From an uncultured Christensenella sp. (GTDB lineage Bacteria > Bacillota > Clostridia > Christensenellales > UBA1750): a stretch of DNA of 64,000 nt. How positions within the stretch are numbered: the first letter of the stretch is position 1; the number at the start of each line of letters is the position of its first letter. This document shows positions 32,967 to 40,916 of the stretch, in pieces. The notes beneath the pieces are model-generated. The model saw only the letters and a program-made list of their open reading frames with translations. It was not told the origin of the DNA and did no database searches. Location of the stretch: the NCBI GenBank assembly GCA_948468595.1, contig CAOKIU010000002.1, positions 1-64,000 on the forward strand, in the 5' to 3' direction. A program made the position numbers and the translations under genes.

Positions 32967-34367
32967 TTAGCTCCACAGGCGGTCGTAGCTGTATTCCTTG
33001 TCCCACTCCTCGGTGGAGACCCAAATGTCGGGCGATCCCTTCCACTGGTGCTGGCGAAGCACCTCGTCGTTGAAGTCGTCCATGCCCAGGCCGGGCTTGT
33101 CGTTGGGCCGCATGGTGCCGTTCTGGATCAACGGCTCATCCAGGCCGGTCACAATGTCCTGCCAATAGTCGTCGTCCGGCGCGTTGAACTCCATGGCAAA
33201 GAAGTTCTCCGTCGCAACGCCGGCGTGCGTGGTGGCAAGGGCCGCCACCGGCGTCTCGCACATGTGCATGGCCATGGCCGTCTTGTACTTCTGGGCCATG
33301 TCGCCCATCTTCTTCGTCTCCAGGATGCCGCCGTTGGAGCAAATATCGGGGTGAATCACGGCAACGGCGCGCCGCTGGCAGAGGGGCTCGAAGCTCTCGG
33401 TGAGGTAGGCGTCCTCTCCGGTGGCCAGGGGCGTGGTGGTGTACTCGCGCAGCTGCGCGTACTCATCCACCATATACCAGGGCAAAACGTCCTCCGCCCA
33501 CATCAGGTTGTATTTCTCCAACCGCTTGAGCAGGCGTTTGGCGTCGTCCAGGCCCAGGTGTCCCAGGTGGTCGATGGCCAGCGGCGTGCGCCAGCCCAGC
33601 ACCTCGCGCATCTGCGCGATGTGCTCCTCGTAGCGGTCGAGGCCGCGGTCGGTCACGCGCAACATGGTGTAGGGATGCTCCGTGTAGAGGTAGTCGTTCA
33701 TCTTGCGCTCGGCGGGCTTGTCCGCCACCAGCGCAAGGCCCGTCACGGGGTCGGTCGCCTGGGAATTCTCAGGCTTGTGCAGGATGCTCTCCATGAAGTC
33801 CGGCGGGGCGATGACGATATCCTCATCGGGGTGGCGCTTGGCCACGTCCTCAATGCCCAGCACGGTCTTGCACATCTTGAATCCAAAGCGATCCATGCGC
33901 TCCTTGATGGCCTTGGCCTGGGTGATGCCGTTTTCGCGCAGGTGGGGCGGAGTGCGGCCCTGATCGCAGTACATGCGCACGCAGTCGCGGAACTTGCCGC
34001 CCAGCATGCGGTAGACGGGAATGCCGTAGGCCTTGCCCGCCAGATCCCACAGGGCGATCTCCAAGCCGCTGACGCCGCCGCCCTGCCGGGACTGGCCGCC
34101 GAACTGCTTGATTTTGCGGAACAGGCGGTCCACGTCGCAGGGATTCTCGCCCAGAAGGCGGCTCTTGAGCATAGCGGCATAGGTGGCGGAGGCGCCGTCG
34201 CGCACCTCGCCCATGCCCACCAGGCCCTGGTTGGTATAGATTTTCACAAGAATGCAGTGCATCGAGGCGGCGGTGACGTGCGCAAAGCGAATATCGGTGA
34301 TTTTGAGCTCGCTGGGCTTGGAATACGTGCGCACATGCGCCAGCGTCTCGTCATAAGGTCTATCCAT
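32967..34367 (-). CDS. Enolase-superfamily dehydratase/racemase (mandelate racemase group)
   Basis: A 466-residue enzyme of the mandelate racemase/muconate-lactonizing superfamily. An N-terminal capping domain is followed by a TIM barrel carrying the three Mg2+ ligands: Asp266 (AIDHLGHLG), Glu292 (WAEDVLP) and Glu318 (ATGEDAY). A possible acid/base pair is Lys164/Lys167 (FKMCKTV) and His368 (AMAMHMCET). Members dehydrate sugar acids or racemise hydroxy acids; the substrate here is unknown. The ATG at 34367 is chosen because AGGAGG precedes it by 10 bases; an open frame continues to 34463 without support. The gene is alone, next to no other sugar genes. Confidence 0.85.
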   Translation of the reverse strand: MDRPYDETLAHVRTYSKPSELKITDIRFAHVTAASMHCILVKIYTNQGLVGMGEVRDGASATYAAMLKSRLLGENPCDVDRLFRKIKQFGGQSRQGGGVSGLEIALWDLAGKAYGIPVYRMLGGKFRDCVRMYCDQGRTPPHLRENGITQAKAIKERMDRFGFKMCKTVLGIEDVAKRHPDEDIVIAPPDFMESILHKPENSQATDPVTGLALVADKPAERKMNDYLYTEHPYTMLRVTDRGLDRYEEHIAQMREVLGWRTPLAIDHLGHLGLDDAKRLLKRLEKYNLMWAEDVLPWYMVDEYAQLREYTTTPLATGEDAYLTESFEPLCQRRAVAVIHPDICSNGGILETKKMGDMAQKYKTAMAMHMCETPVAALATTHAGVATENFFAMEFNAPDDDYWQDIVTGLDEPLIQNGTMRPNDKPGLGMDDFNDEVLRQHQWKGSPDIWVSTEEWDKEYSYDRLWS

Positions 34368-34550
34368 GGATAAACGGCCTCCTTCTCTGTTTTTCTCCAT
34401 TATAGCCCTTTTTGCCGCGCAGGGAAAGCCGTGCTGCGCAATATTGGGCGCGGCGTTCCGCATACCGCACCGAGCAGGCGGGCGGCGCGATATGCGGGTG
34501 TAATCGTTCTTCCATTGCGCCCTCGCGCTCCCACCGCCCTCTCCCCCGCC

Positions 34551-34763
34551 CTAATGCCGCGTGCGCTGGTCTGTCAGCCCAATGGGATAATCTACGCTCG
34601 TCTCAAAGAGCTCCGCCAGCGCCACCAACCTCCGAATTTTTGGCCTTCGCCGCCCCTGCTCCAACGCCCCATAGGTCCGCATGCTGACCTCCAGATACTC
34701 CGCCACCTGCTTTTGCGTCAGCCCCTTCTCCTGGCGAAGGGCGCGAATCCGATCATATACCAA
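34551..34763 (-). CDS. XRE-family repressor
   Basis: A 70-residue Cro/C1-type helix-turn-helix protein (IRALRQEKGLTQKQVAEYLEVSMRTYGALEQGRRRP) with a short helical C terminus. The start is TTG at 34763 with AAAGGAGG 7 bases upstream; an ATG nearby would give only a four-residue peptide. It is divergent from another XRE gene; three copies of one palindrome separate them, which makes it likely that one or both proteins bind there and regulate each other. Its last residues TDQRTRH are not part of the HTH. The genetic context (no phage genes) does not decide whether it came from a prophage. Confidence 0.85.
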   Translation of the reverse strand: MVYDRIRALRQEKGLTQKQVAEYLEVSMRTYGALEQGRRRPKIRRLVALAELFETSVDYPIGLTDQRTRH

Positions 34764-34787
34764 GCATATTCCTCCTTTAAGCCCTTG

Positions 34788-34805
34788 TTAACTCTTTTGA
34801 GTCAA
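34788..34805. promoter_or_regulatory. Operator copy 1 between the XRE genes
   Basis: TTAACTCTTTTGAGTCAA, an 18-bp imperfect palindrome around ACTC-N4-GAGT, 20 bases upstream of the - strand XRE ribosome site. Confidence 0.75.
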
Positions 34806-34829
34806 TTTTATCTCTTCACTTCGCATAAG

Positions 34830-34847
34830 TCAACTCAATTGAGTTAA
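34830..34847. promoter_or_regulatory. Operator copy 2 between the XRE genes
   Basis: TCAACTCAATTGAGTTAA, nearly perfect palindrome, centred 42 bases from copy 1, in the middle of the divergent intergenic region. Confidence 0.8.
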
Positions 34848-34877
34848 CTTTTCTTTTGAAATTTTCTTACACTGTAT

Positions 34878-34895
34878 TTAGCTCAATTGAGCAAA
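34878..34895. promoter_or_regulatory. Operator copy 3 between the XRE genes
   Basis: TTAGCTCAATTGAGCAAA, the same core CTCAATTGAG, centred 48 bases from copy 2 and just before the ribosome site of the + strand XRE gene, where it would block transcription. Confidence 0.8.
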
Positions 34896-34909
34896 GCGGA
34901 GGTAAGAAT

Positions 34910-35152
34910 ATGAACGTTGGAAAGGCTGTTAAAGCGAGGATTTTAGACCTATGCTCACAACGCAATATTACGATCAACAAATTGGGGACGATAAGCGGTG
35001 TATCGCAATCAACCATCAACAACCTTTTAAGTGGGAGGAACTATAGCATGACGGTCGCAACCGTCAAAAAACTATGCGATGGCTTGAGCATCTCTCTTGC
35101 AGAGTTTTTTAGCAGTCCCATTTTCGATGATTTGCCACAAGAAATCAAATAA
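34910..35152 (+). CDS. XRE-family regulator
   Basis: An 80-residue protein of the helix-turn-helix XRE type (NITINKLGTISGVSQSTINNLLSGRN, then VATVKKLCDGLSISLAEFF). This style, ending in the SLAEFFSS motif, is common in small single-domain regulators of Clostridia. The ATG at 34910 has GCGGAGG at good spacing; the frame upstream (to 34856) overlaps operator copy 3 and is not used. Codon use is AT-rich compared with neighbours. It is divergent from a second XRE gene across three identical-type operators. It ends at a bidirectional terminator. Confidence 0.85.
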   Translation: MNVGKAVKARILDLCSQRNITINKLGTISGVSQSTINNLLSGRNYSMTVATVKKLCDGLSISLAEFFSSPIFDDLPQEIK

Positions 35153-35153
35153 A

Positions 35154-35182
35154 AGGGAGTATGCCTATTCGGCACACTCCCT
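35154..35182. terminator. Bidirectional terminator between XRE and hydrolase genes
   Basis: AAGGGAGTATGCC pairs with GGCACACTCCCTT around a 5-base loop (one mismatch); A-rich on the left (T-rich on the - strand), so mainly serves the - strand gene. Confidence 0.8.
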
Positions 35183-35191
35183 TCGGTTGCT

Positions 35192-36022
35192 TTACTTTAG
35201 TATCTGATTGATGAACTCCAATTCCGTCTGGAACAGCTTCTCCGCCGCCATGGGTTCGTTGTGCAGCTCGTGGAAAGCGTCGGGGAACTCCGCATACTCA
35301 ACCCCCGGCGCGCTGCGGGCAAAGGCGCGGCTGCCCTCCACCGAGCAGATGGGGTCCTGCTCGCCATGGCAGAGCAGCAGCGGCACATTCAGCTCCTCGG
35401 GGTGCGCGAGCACCCAATCGGCAGCGCGATCCGCATCCCCGGCCAGCGCAAGGCCGATGCGGCCGTGGTTGTAGGGGTCCACGTCGTATTGCGCGCAAAC
35501 CGCCGGATCATGGGAGAGCGCGGAGGAGGGAATGCCGTTGGCTATGGAAAAGGGCGCGAGCACGCCGCTCAGGCCGCGAACGGCGCCAAAGAGCGCCTTG
35601 GGCGGCGGGTTGACCAGCAGGAGCCAGGGGCTGGTGATGATGGCGCCCACAACGGGCGGCTTGGCGTGCAAGGTGGTGTACAGCCCCACCAGCCCGCCCA
35701 GCGAATGTCCGAATTGAATGATGGGCAATCCGGTCTCCCGCTTGGCGTAATCGATCATGGCGACCATGTCGCTCTCCAGGTCCGCCATGCGGGCAATGCC
35801 GCGCTGGCTCTTCTTTTCGACATTGCGGCCGTGGCCGCGATGGTCATGCACATAGACCGTCACGCCGTTCTGGTTCATAAACGCGGCAAACCTTTGGTAC
35901 CGGTCGCCATGTTCGCCCAGGCCGTGCGCCACGCACAGCGCCGCGCGGGGTTCGACCGCGACAAACGCGCGCGCGAACAGGCGCGTCCCGTCCCGACAGG
36001 GGAGCATAAACTCTTTTCGCAT
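35192..36022 (-). CDS. Alpha/beta hydrolase (monoacylglycerol lipase-like)
   Basis: A 276-residue alpha/beta-hydrolase of the lysophospholipase/monoacylglycerol lipase type: oxyanion motif CVAHGLGEHGDRY, HDHRGHGRN, nucleophile elbow FGHSLGGLV (Ser), acid Asp in the HGEQDPICSVEG loop and the catalytic His of FPDAFHELHNE. It should hydrolyse carboxyl esters of lipids. There is no signal peptide, so it is cytoplasmic. AAAGGAGCG precedes the ATG. It lies 27 bases downstream of the Crh-like gene on the same strand, so it may be in that operon. Confidence 0.9.
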   Translation of the reverse strand: MRKEFMLPCRDGTRLFARAFVAVEPRAALCVAHGLGEHGDRYQRFAAFMNQNGVTVYVHDHRGHGRNVEKKSQRGIARMADLESDMVAMIDYAKRETGLPIIQFGHSLGGLVGLYTTLHAKPPVVGAIITSPWLLLVNPPPKALFGAVRGLSGVLAPFSIANGIPSSALSHDPAVCAQYDVDPYNHGRIGLALAGDADRAADWVLAHPEELNVPLLLCHGEQDPICSVEGSRAFARSAPGVEYAEFPDAFHELHNEPMAAEKLFQTELEFINQILK

Positions 36023-36049
36023 ACTTCCGCTCCTTTTCGATCGCGCCTG

Positions 36050-36337
36050 TTACCGCCGCTCCGCTCTCTTACCCGTTTCAGCAAAGCCGGTGCTCAGCAG
36101 CGCGGCAACAGCCTGCATGGCCTCTCTCTCGTCCGCGCCGTTGACGGTGAGCGTCACGCGGTCGTGAATGCCCACGCCCAAGGAAAGCACGCCCATCATG
36201 GATTTGGCGTTGATGATCTTGGTTCCCTGTTCAATGAGGATCTGCGCGCGGTAACGGCAGGCCACCTGGACCAACTGGGCCGCGGATTTGGCGTCCAGGC
36301 CGTCGCGGTTGGCGATGACGATGTCTTGCTCTAGCAT
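36050..36337 (-). CDS. HPr-family protein of Crh type (no catalytic His15)
   Basis: A 95-residue HPr-fold protein. The phospho-site motif is NRDGLDAKSA instead of GLHARPA: position 15 is Asp, not the phosphorylatable His, so phosphotransfer in a PTS is not expected. The regulatory site NAKSMMGVLSLGV is intact, with Ser46, the target of HPr kinase/phosphatase. This combination is that of B. subtilis Crh, which has Gln15 and Ser46 and works as CcpA co-repressor; the residue here (Asp15) differs. It is 7 bases downstream of whiA, matching the rapZ-yvcK-whiA-crh cluster of Firmicutes. HPr kinase itself is not in the window. AAAGGGG precedes the ATG. Confidence 0.85.
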   Translation of the reverse strand: MLEQDIVIANRDGLDAKSAAQLVQVACRYRAQILIEQGTKIINAKSMMGVLSLGVGIHDRVTLTVNGADEREAMQAVAALLSTGFAETGKRAERR

Positions 36338-36344
36338 TATCGAG

Positions 36345-37295
36345 TCATTCCCCTTTCTGCTTTTGCATCTCCTGGGCTATTTCGATCAGTTTCCGCAGCC
36401 GGTGATTGACCGCGCTCTTGCTGATGGGGGGAATAAAGCACTCCCCCAGTTCCTTCATGGGCGTCTCCGGGTATTCCATCCGCTTTTCAGCCATCTGACG
36501 CAGGTGGCGGGGCAGCTTGGCAAAGCCCATCTTCTCTTCAATGATGCGGATGGCGTCAATCTGCCGCTGCGAGGCGTTCATCGTCTTGTCGACGTTGGCG
36601 CTGTCGCAGTTGGTGGCGCGGTTGACGTTGTTGCGCATGTTTTTTTTGATGCGCACATCCTCAATGGCAAAGAGCGCCTTGTGCGCGCCCATGCGATTTA
36701 AACACTCTACGATGGATTCGCTCTCCTTCAAGTATATCACAAAGCTCTCCCGCCTGGGAATCATCTTGGCGGGGATTTCCAGCTTATTTATAAAATTAGA
36801 CAGCGATTGCGCGTATTCCTCCGAGGCGGAGGTGATTTCCAGGTGATAGGCCTTGCCGGGGTCGGATAAGGTGCCGGTGGCCAGGAACGCGCCGCGCAGG
36901 TAGGCATGGCGGCAGCAGGTCTTGCGCAGGAGCGAGAGCGGCACCGCCCGGCTGATGCGCACACCCTCCTCCGTCTCCCGCATCAGCCCCGTCTCCATCA
37001 GGATCTCGGGCACGCGGCAGTCCTGACCCAGCACCACGTGGTATACGTTGCGCTTGCCCAGGCGCTTGCGCAGCTGCGTGCGCACCTCCGGGCTTACGGC
37101 AAAGCACTCCTTGCACAGGGAGAAAATGCGCCGCGCCACCGCGGGGGATTCGGTGGTCATCACCATGGACTGGCCGCCCCGCTGGATGCGCAGCGTGCCG
37201 ATGCCATGGATGAAGGCGGCAAGCTCCGCCCGCTTGCAGCAGGGCTTATCGGCGATCTGGCACAGCTCCTGCTTGGTGTCCGACGAAAACGACAT
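36345..37295 (-). CDS. whiA: DNA-binding protein WhiA
   Basis: A 316-residue protein with the WhiA architecture: a LAGLIDADG-like N-terminal domain (residues about 1-220; MSFSSDTKQELC start, GAFLATGTLSDPGKAYHLEI in the middle, which lacks the catalytic residues of homing nucleases) and a C-terminal helix-turn-helix (about 225-310; LPRHLRQMAEKRM, PPISKSAVNHRLRKL). It affects cell division and chromosome organisation in Firmicutes. It starts 19 bases after the rapZ stop. The GAGAGAAGTGCC site is moderate. Confidence 0.96.
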   Translation of the reverse strand: MSFSSDTKQELCQIADKPCCKRAELAAFIHGIGTLRIQRGGQSMVMTTESPAVARRIFSLCKECFAVSPEVRTQLRKRLGKRNVYHVVLGQDCRVPEILMETGLMRETEEGVRISRAVPLSLLRKTCCRHAYLRGAFLATGTLSDPGKAYHLEITSASEEYAQSLSNFINKLEIPAKMIPRRESFVIYLKESESIVECLNRMGAHKALFAIEDVRIKKNMRNNVNRATNCDSANVDKTMNASQRQIDAIRIIEEKMGFAKLPRHLRQMAEKRMEYPETPMKELGECFIPPISKSAVNHRLRKLIEIAQEMQKQKGE

Positions 37296-37314
37296 GGCAC
37301 TTCTCTCATTTCCA

Positions 37315-38175
37315 TTATTTTTCCAGTACGGTATCCCGGTGCGATACGGCGCAGTGGAAGCCCGCCTGGTTTAGCCCCTGATAAATCTCCTGGGCCAGGC
37401 AAACGCTGCGGTGCTGGCCGCCGGTACAGCCGATGCCGATCACCAGCCGGTCCTTTCCCTCGGAGACGTAGTGCGGGATGAGGAACTTGAGCATATCCAG
37501 CGTCTTTTCCACAAAAATGCGGCTCTCGATAAAGCTCATCACATAAGCGCGCACCGGCTCGTCCGTGCCGTTCATGGGCCGCATCTCGGGGATGTAGAAG
37601 GGATTGGGGATGAACCGCACGTCCAGGATCAGATCCGCATCCTGCGGCAGGCCATGCTTAAACCCAAAGGAGAGAACGTTGACCGACAGCGCCTTATCCA
37701 CATCCCCGTCGCCGTAGAGGCGCAGCAGCGTCTCGCGCAGCTGCCGGGTGAGCATGGTGGTGGTATCGATGACGCGCGTGGCGCGCTGCTCCATGCCGCG
37801 CAGCATCTGCCGCTCTTTTTGAATGTTCTGGATCAGCATCGTGTCGCTGCCCATGGGATGGGCGCGGCGCGTCTCCTTGTAGCGGCGGATGAGCTCCTCG
37901 TCCGAGGCGTTGAGGTAGATGATGTCGTAATGGATGTCCATGCGCCGCAGCTCGTCCAGGGCGTCGTCCGTCTCCCCGAAAAACGCGCCGCTGCGCGTGT
38001 CAATGCCCAAGGCCACCTTATCGATCTCGCCGTCGTGATCCACGCACAGCTTCGCCATGTTGGGAATCAGCATCGGCGGCAGGTTGTCCACGCAGTAAAA
38101 CCCCATGTCCTCCAGCGCGTGCAGCGCCTGGGACTTGCCCGCGCCGGAAAGGCCCGTGACCACGACCAACTTCAT
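37315..38175 (-). CDS. rapZ: RNase adapter/nucleotide-binding protein RapZ (YvcJ)
   Basis: A 286-residue protein with Walker A TGLSGAGKSQALHALED near the N terminus, the DNLPP string, and the C-terminal domain with IGIGCTGGQHRSVCLAQEI. In Proteobacteria it presents GlmZ RNA to RNase E; in Firmicutes (YvcJ) it affects competence through unknown nucleotide-linked means. ATG 38175 has GAAGGAGCG upstream; an open frame continues upstream to 38511 in the DUF3788 gene, which is out of frame, and is rejected. In most Firmicutes yvcK follows rapZ; here whiA follows directly, so yvcK is missing or elsewhere. Confidence 0.95.
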   Translation of the reverse strand: MKLVVVTGLSGAGKSQALHALEDMGFYCVDNLPPMLIPNMAKLCVDHDGEIDKVALGIDTRSGAFFGETDDALDELRRMDIHYDIIYLNASDEELIRRYKETRRAHPMGSDTMLIQNIQKERQMLRGMEQRATRVIDTTTMLTRQLRETLLRLYGDGDVDKALSVNVLSFGFKHGLPQDADLILDVRFIPNPFYIPEMRPMNGTDEPVRAYVMSFIESRIFVEKTLDMLKFLIPHYVSEGKDRLVIGIGCTGGQHRSVCLAQEIYQGLNQAGFHCAVSHRDTVLEK

Positions 38176-38210
38176 ATCGCCCGCTCCTTCCACACTCTCT
38201 TCTTTCCCCG

Positions 38211-38624
38211 CTACCCTTGCAGCTTCCTTTTGAGGATCGCCGCAATGTCCCGTGCCTGCTCGGGGGTTGTCACGCGGTAGTGTATCCACCCGCCGTCGCC
38301 GCAGGGGTATCTGCGGTCGATGACCCCTTGGGCATAGGGGGAAAGCTGAGGGTAAACCTCGAAAAACTGCTCGTCCTTTAGGCGAACCATCACGGTAAAG
38401 GCCCCGTTTTCGGCAAATACATCGCAGACGTGCTTGTTCTTTTTGCGATGCTCCACGCCCCAGCCATAGTTCTTGCCGTAGGGAAAGCGGATGCTGGTCT
38501 GGGTGCTCCAATCCCTTTCCATCTTTTCGTTCAGCGCCGCAAACAGCGCGCCCGTCTCGCCGCAGACGGCCGCCATTTCCTCCCGCGTGGGCGGGGTCTG
38601 CTTGTCCAGCATTCTTTCGTACAT
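38211..38624 (-). CDS. DUF3788 family protein
   Basis: A 137-residue cytoplasmic protein with the DUF3788 pattern: a start MLDKQTPPTREE, a helical segment AALNEKMERDW, the hallmark YGKNYGWGVEHRKKNKHVC, FTVMVRL, and a C-terminal DGGWIHYRVTTPEQARD. The function is unknown; some relatives are described as YdhG- or phage-associated. AAGGGGG precedes ATG 38624; a longer frame to 38726 is rejected. It lies between murB and rapZ on the same strand, 28 bases after murB and 35 bases before rapZ, an unusual insertion in a conserved cluster. Confidence 0.75.
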   Translation of the reverse strand: MYERMLDKQTPPTREEMAAVCGETGALFAALNEKMERDWSTQTSIRFPYGKNYGWGVEHRKKNKHVCDVFAENGAFTVMVRLKDEQFFEVYPQLSPYAQGVIDRRYPCGDGGWIHYRVTTPEQARDIAAILKRKLQG

Positions 38625-38652
38625 GAAAAGAACCCCCTTTTTGGTCCTTCCC

Positions 38653-39558
38653 TCAGTCCTCGCCCAGAATGCGCACCTCCGGCTCCAGGCGCACGCCAAA
38701 CTTTTCATACACCGTGCGCTGCACAAGCGCCATCAAGTCCAGCACGTCCTTGGCAGTGGCGTCGCCGAGGTTGACCAGGAAACCGGCGTGCATCTCGGAG
38801 ATCTGCGCCCCGCCCACGCGCGCGCCCTTAAGGCCCGCGTCCTGGATGAGCTTGCCGGCAAAGTATCCCTCCGGCCGCTTGAAAAAACTGCCCGCGGAGG
38901 GGAGCTTGAGCGGCTGCTTCTCGCGCCGGCGCCGGTTGTAATCCGCCATGCGCGCGGCGATCTCCTCCCGGCTGCCGGGCTCAAGGGCAAAGGTCGCCTC
39001 AAGGGCCACGGCTCCCAGGTCCATCAGCTTGGTATGGCGGTAGGACATCTCCATCTCCTCCCGGGTGAGGGAGGCGATTTCGCCCGTGGGCAGCAGCGCC
39101 CGCACGCTTTCCAGCACCTGGGAAATCTCCCCGCCATAGGCGCCCGCGTTCATGTACACGCCGCCGCCCACGCTGCCGGGTATTCCCTCGGCAAACTCCA
39201 GGCCCGCAAGGCCCGCCTCCTGCGCCGCGCATGTTACGGCGCCCATGCTCGCGCCCGCCTGGGCAAAGACGCGCGTGCCCTCGGCGCGCACGCAGGCAAA
39301 GTCCTCCCCCAGCACCAGCACCACGCCGCGGATGCCGCCGTCGCGCACCACCAGATTGCTGCCCCGGCCGATCACCGTCAGCGGCAGCGCGCGGTCTGCG
39401 CAAAGCAGCGCGACCTGCTCCACGTCGCGTACGCTCGCGGCAAAGATCACGCAGTCCGCGCAGCCGCCCACGCGCATCGTGGTCAGCCTCTTCATGGGCA
39501 CGTCCATCTCCACGCGGCCGTCAAGGTCCAGCGCCCGAAACAAATCCAAAACTTTCAC
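38653..39558 (-). CDS. murB: UDP-N-acetylmuramate dehydrogenase
   Basis: A 301-residue FAD enzyme that reduces UDP-GlcNAc-enolpyruvate to UDP-MurNAc with NADPH. FAD-domain motifs: TTMRVGGCADCVI, LPLTVIGRGSNLVVRDGGIRGVVL, and the second part GIPGSVGGGVYMNAGAYGGEI. The catalytic Ser is in SAGSFFKRPEGYFAGKLI. It lacks the Tyr/loop insert of the type I enzyme, so it is type II, normal for Firmicutes. The GTG at 39558 follows GAGG by 7 bases; the frame upstream to 39615 has no site. It heads the murB-DUF3788-rapZ-whiA-crh cluster. Confidence 0.95.
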   Translation of the reverse strand: MKVLDLFRALDLDGRVEMDVPMKRLTTMRVGGCADCVIFAASVRDVEQVALLCADRALPLTVIGRGSNLVVRDGGIRGVVLVLGEDFACVRAEGTRVFAQAGASMGAVTCAAQEAGLAGLEFAEGIPGSVGGGVYMNAGAYGGEISQVLESVRALLPTGEIASLTREEMEMSYRHTKLMDLGAVALEATFALEPGSREEIAARMADYNRRRREKQPLKLPSAGSFFKRPEGYFAGKLIQDAGLKGARVGGAQISEMHAGFLVNLGDATAKDVLDLMALVQRTVYEKFGVRLEPEVRILGED

Positions 39559-39648
39559 GTTCACACCTCGGTTATAATTTAAGTACAGTTTACCCCAAAC
39601 CGTCCAAATTTTCAAGAAGAACTCGCATGGCCGCGCGCCTGACCGGCT

Positions 39649-40686
39649 CTAGCGAAAGGCCTCGGCGCATTGAAGCTCCCCTTGCAGCGACCTTTCAATG
39701 ACGCCCATTTGCGTATCCGCATCGTATACGCCCTCTACCTGTGTTGCGGGAAACAGCCCTGCCTGGGAAAGCCGCAGCTGCATCTCATCCGTCAGCAGAA
39801 AGGAAAACAGGCGGCCCGCCCACTCGGCGCGGTAGAGCGCGTCGTCTGACTTGAGGGAGTATTTGGGGTCCACCATGCCGCCCAACAGCACCTGATCGAC
39901 GTATACGGGCTCCTCGGGCGTCAGGATCACGGTATCAAAGCCCTTGCCCGCGCTTTGCAGCGTCGCCATCCGCCGCACCTCGCGTTGGGTGGCCACGTAA
40001 AAGGCATACTTCTTCTCCAACGCGAAATCCGGCCAAATCTTCGTGTGCTCGCGCTCGCTGTCGACCTTGATCCCGCTCGTCTCCCCCATCTGCTCAAAGG
40101 CCGTCAGCGGCTGGGTGTAGGGCATGGCGGGACTGGCAACGGCCAGATCCTTCTCCTTGATCAGCTCAAGCGTCTGACCCATGGTCAGGTTGGGCGACCA
40201 CCCCGCGCCGTCCAACAAAGAGCGGTTGCCCAACAGGCAGTATCCGCCCATGGCCAGGGGCACGGCGTACCGCTCGCCGCCCACGCTCCCCAGCTCCGAC
40301 AGGCCGGGCTTGACCGCGGCCGCGCCGCGCATGCGCGTGAGCAAATCCTGCGGGCGGTTGAACACGCCCGCGCCAAAGAGCAAAATGTCGGGCAAATTGC
40401 CCGCGGCCGCGCCGGTGAGCACGCCCTCCTGCGTCATCTCCCGGAGGGAGACCAGCACGTTGCCCTCCTGCTTCTCAAAATCGCGGCTGCATGCGCCCAG
40501 CCAGCCGTTGAGGTTCAACGTGGGAAAGGACGGCACCACCGCCACCGACAGCACGCCCTCCCAGACGGGTTTGGGGGGCTTGAGCTTTTCCTTGACATCC
40601 ACCACCGCCGTCTGCGCCGCCCAGGGCGCGGCAAGCATCACCGCCGCCAGCATCAACAGCGCAAAAAACCGGCCTGCCCGCTTCAT
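39649..40686 (-). CDS. Solute-binding-like secreted protein
   Basis: A 345-residue protein with an N-terminal signal peptide (MKRAGRFFALLMLAAVMLAAPWAAQTA, residues 1 to about 25; no lipobox Cys). The mature part follows the type of extracellular solute-binding proteins of ABC sugar importers: a first strand SVAVVPSFPTLNL, the TGAAAGNLPDILLFGAGVFNR hinge-like region, an YAVPLAMGGYCLLGNRSLLDGAGW pattern and a lipocalin-unlike C terminus. No permease genes are next to it. It lies downstream of the three-gene ABC export cluster but in between are a long hairpin and 230 bases without genes, so it is separately expressed. ATG 40686 follows GAGGGAGGG. Confidence 0.7.
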   Translation of the reverse strand: MKRAGRFFALLMLAAVMLAAPWAAQTAVVDVKEKLKPPKPVWEGVLSVAVVPSFPTLNLNGWLGACSRDFEKQEGNVLVSLREMTQEGVLTGAAAGNLPDILLFGAGVFNRPQDLLTRMRGAAAVKPGLSELGSVGGERYAVPLAMGGYCLLGNRSLLDGAGWSPNLTMGQTLELIKEKDLAVASPAMPYTQPLTAFEQMGETSGIKVDSEREHTKIWPDFALEKKYAFYVATQREVRRMATLQSAGKGFDTVILTPEEPVYVDQVLLGGMVDPKYSLKSDDALYRAEWAGRLFSFLLTDEMQLRLSQAGLFPATQVEGVYDADTQMGVIERSLQGELQCAEAFR

Positions 40687-40789
40687 GTACATCCCTCCCT
40701 CCACCAGTATAGGAGGGAGGCGGGCGGGATATGCCGCCTCGCCGCAAGATCGCGCGCAAAAACCTGGGCGGTATTCCCGCTGCGCATGC

Positions 40790-40847
40790 AAACAGCGCGG
40801 GCAGCGCACTTGGAGCGTTTGCTCCAAACGCGCTGCCCGCGCTGTTT
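40790..40847 (-). terminator. Long hairpin downstream of the ABC permease
   Basis: A stem of about 25 bp, AAACAGCGCGGGCAGCGC with GCGCTGCCCGCGCTGTTT plus TTGGAGC/GCTCCAA inside. The T run on the - strand is short (TGTTTGC), so it may be a terminator or processing site. Confidence 0.6.
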
Positions 40848-40916
40848 CGTCCCATGTTCGTTTGCAGGCGAGTCCCAGGCAAGTTCACAGGCGCTTTTGC
40901 TACCTGTCCGCGCCCG

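Noticed and set aside
37411-38280. A + strand open frame opposite rapZ
   Set aside because: Antisense to rapZ, His/Val/Ala-rich with no motifs.
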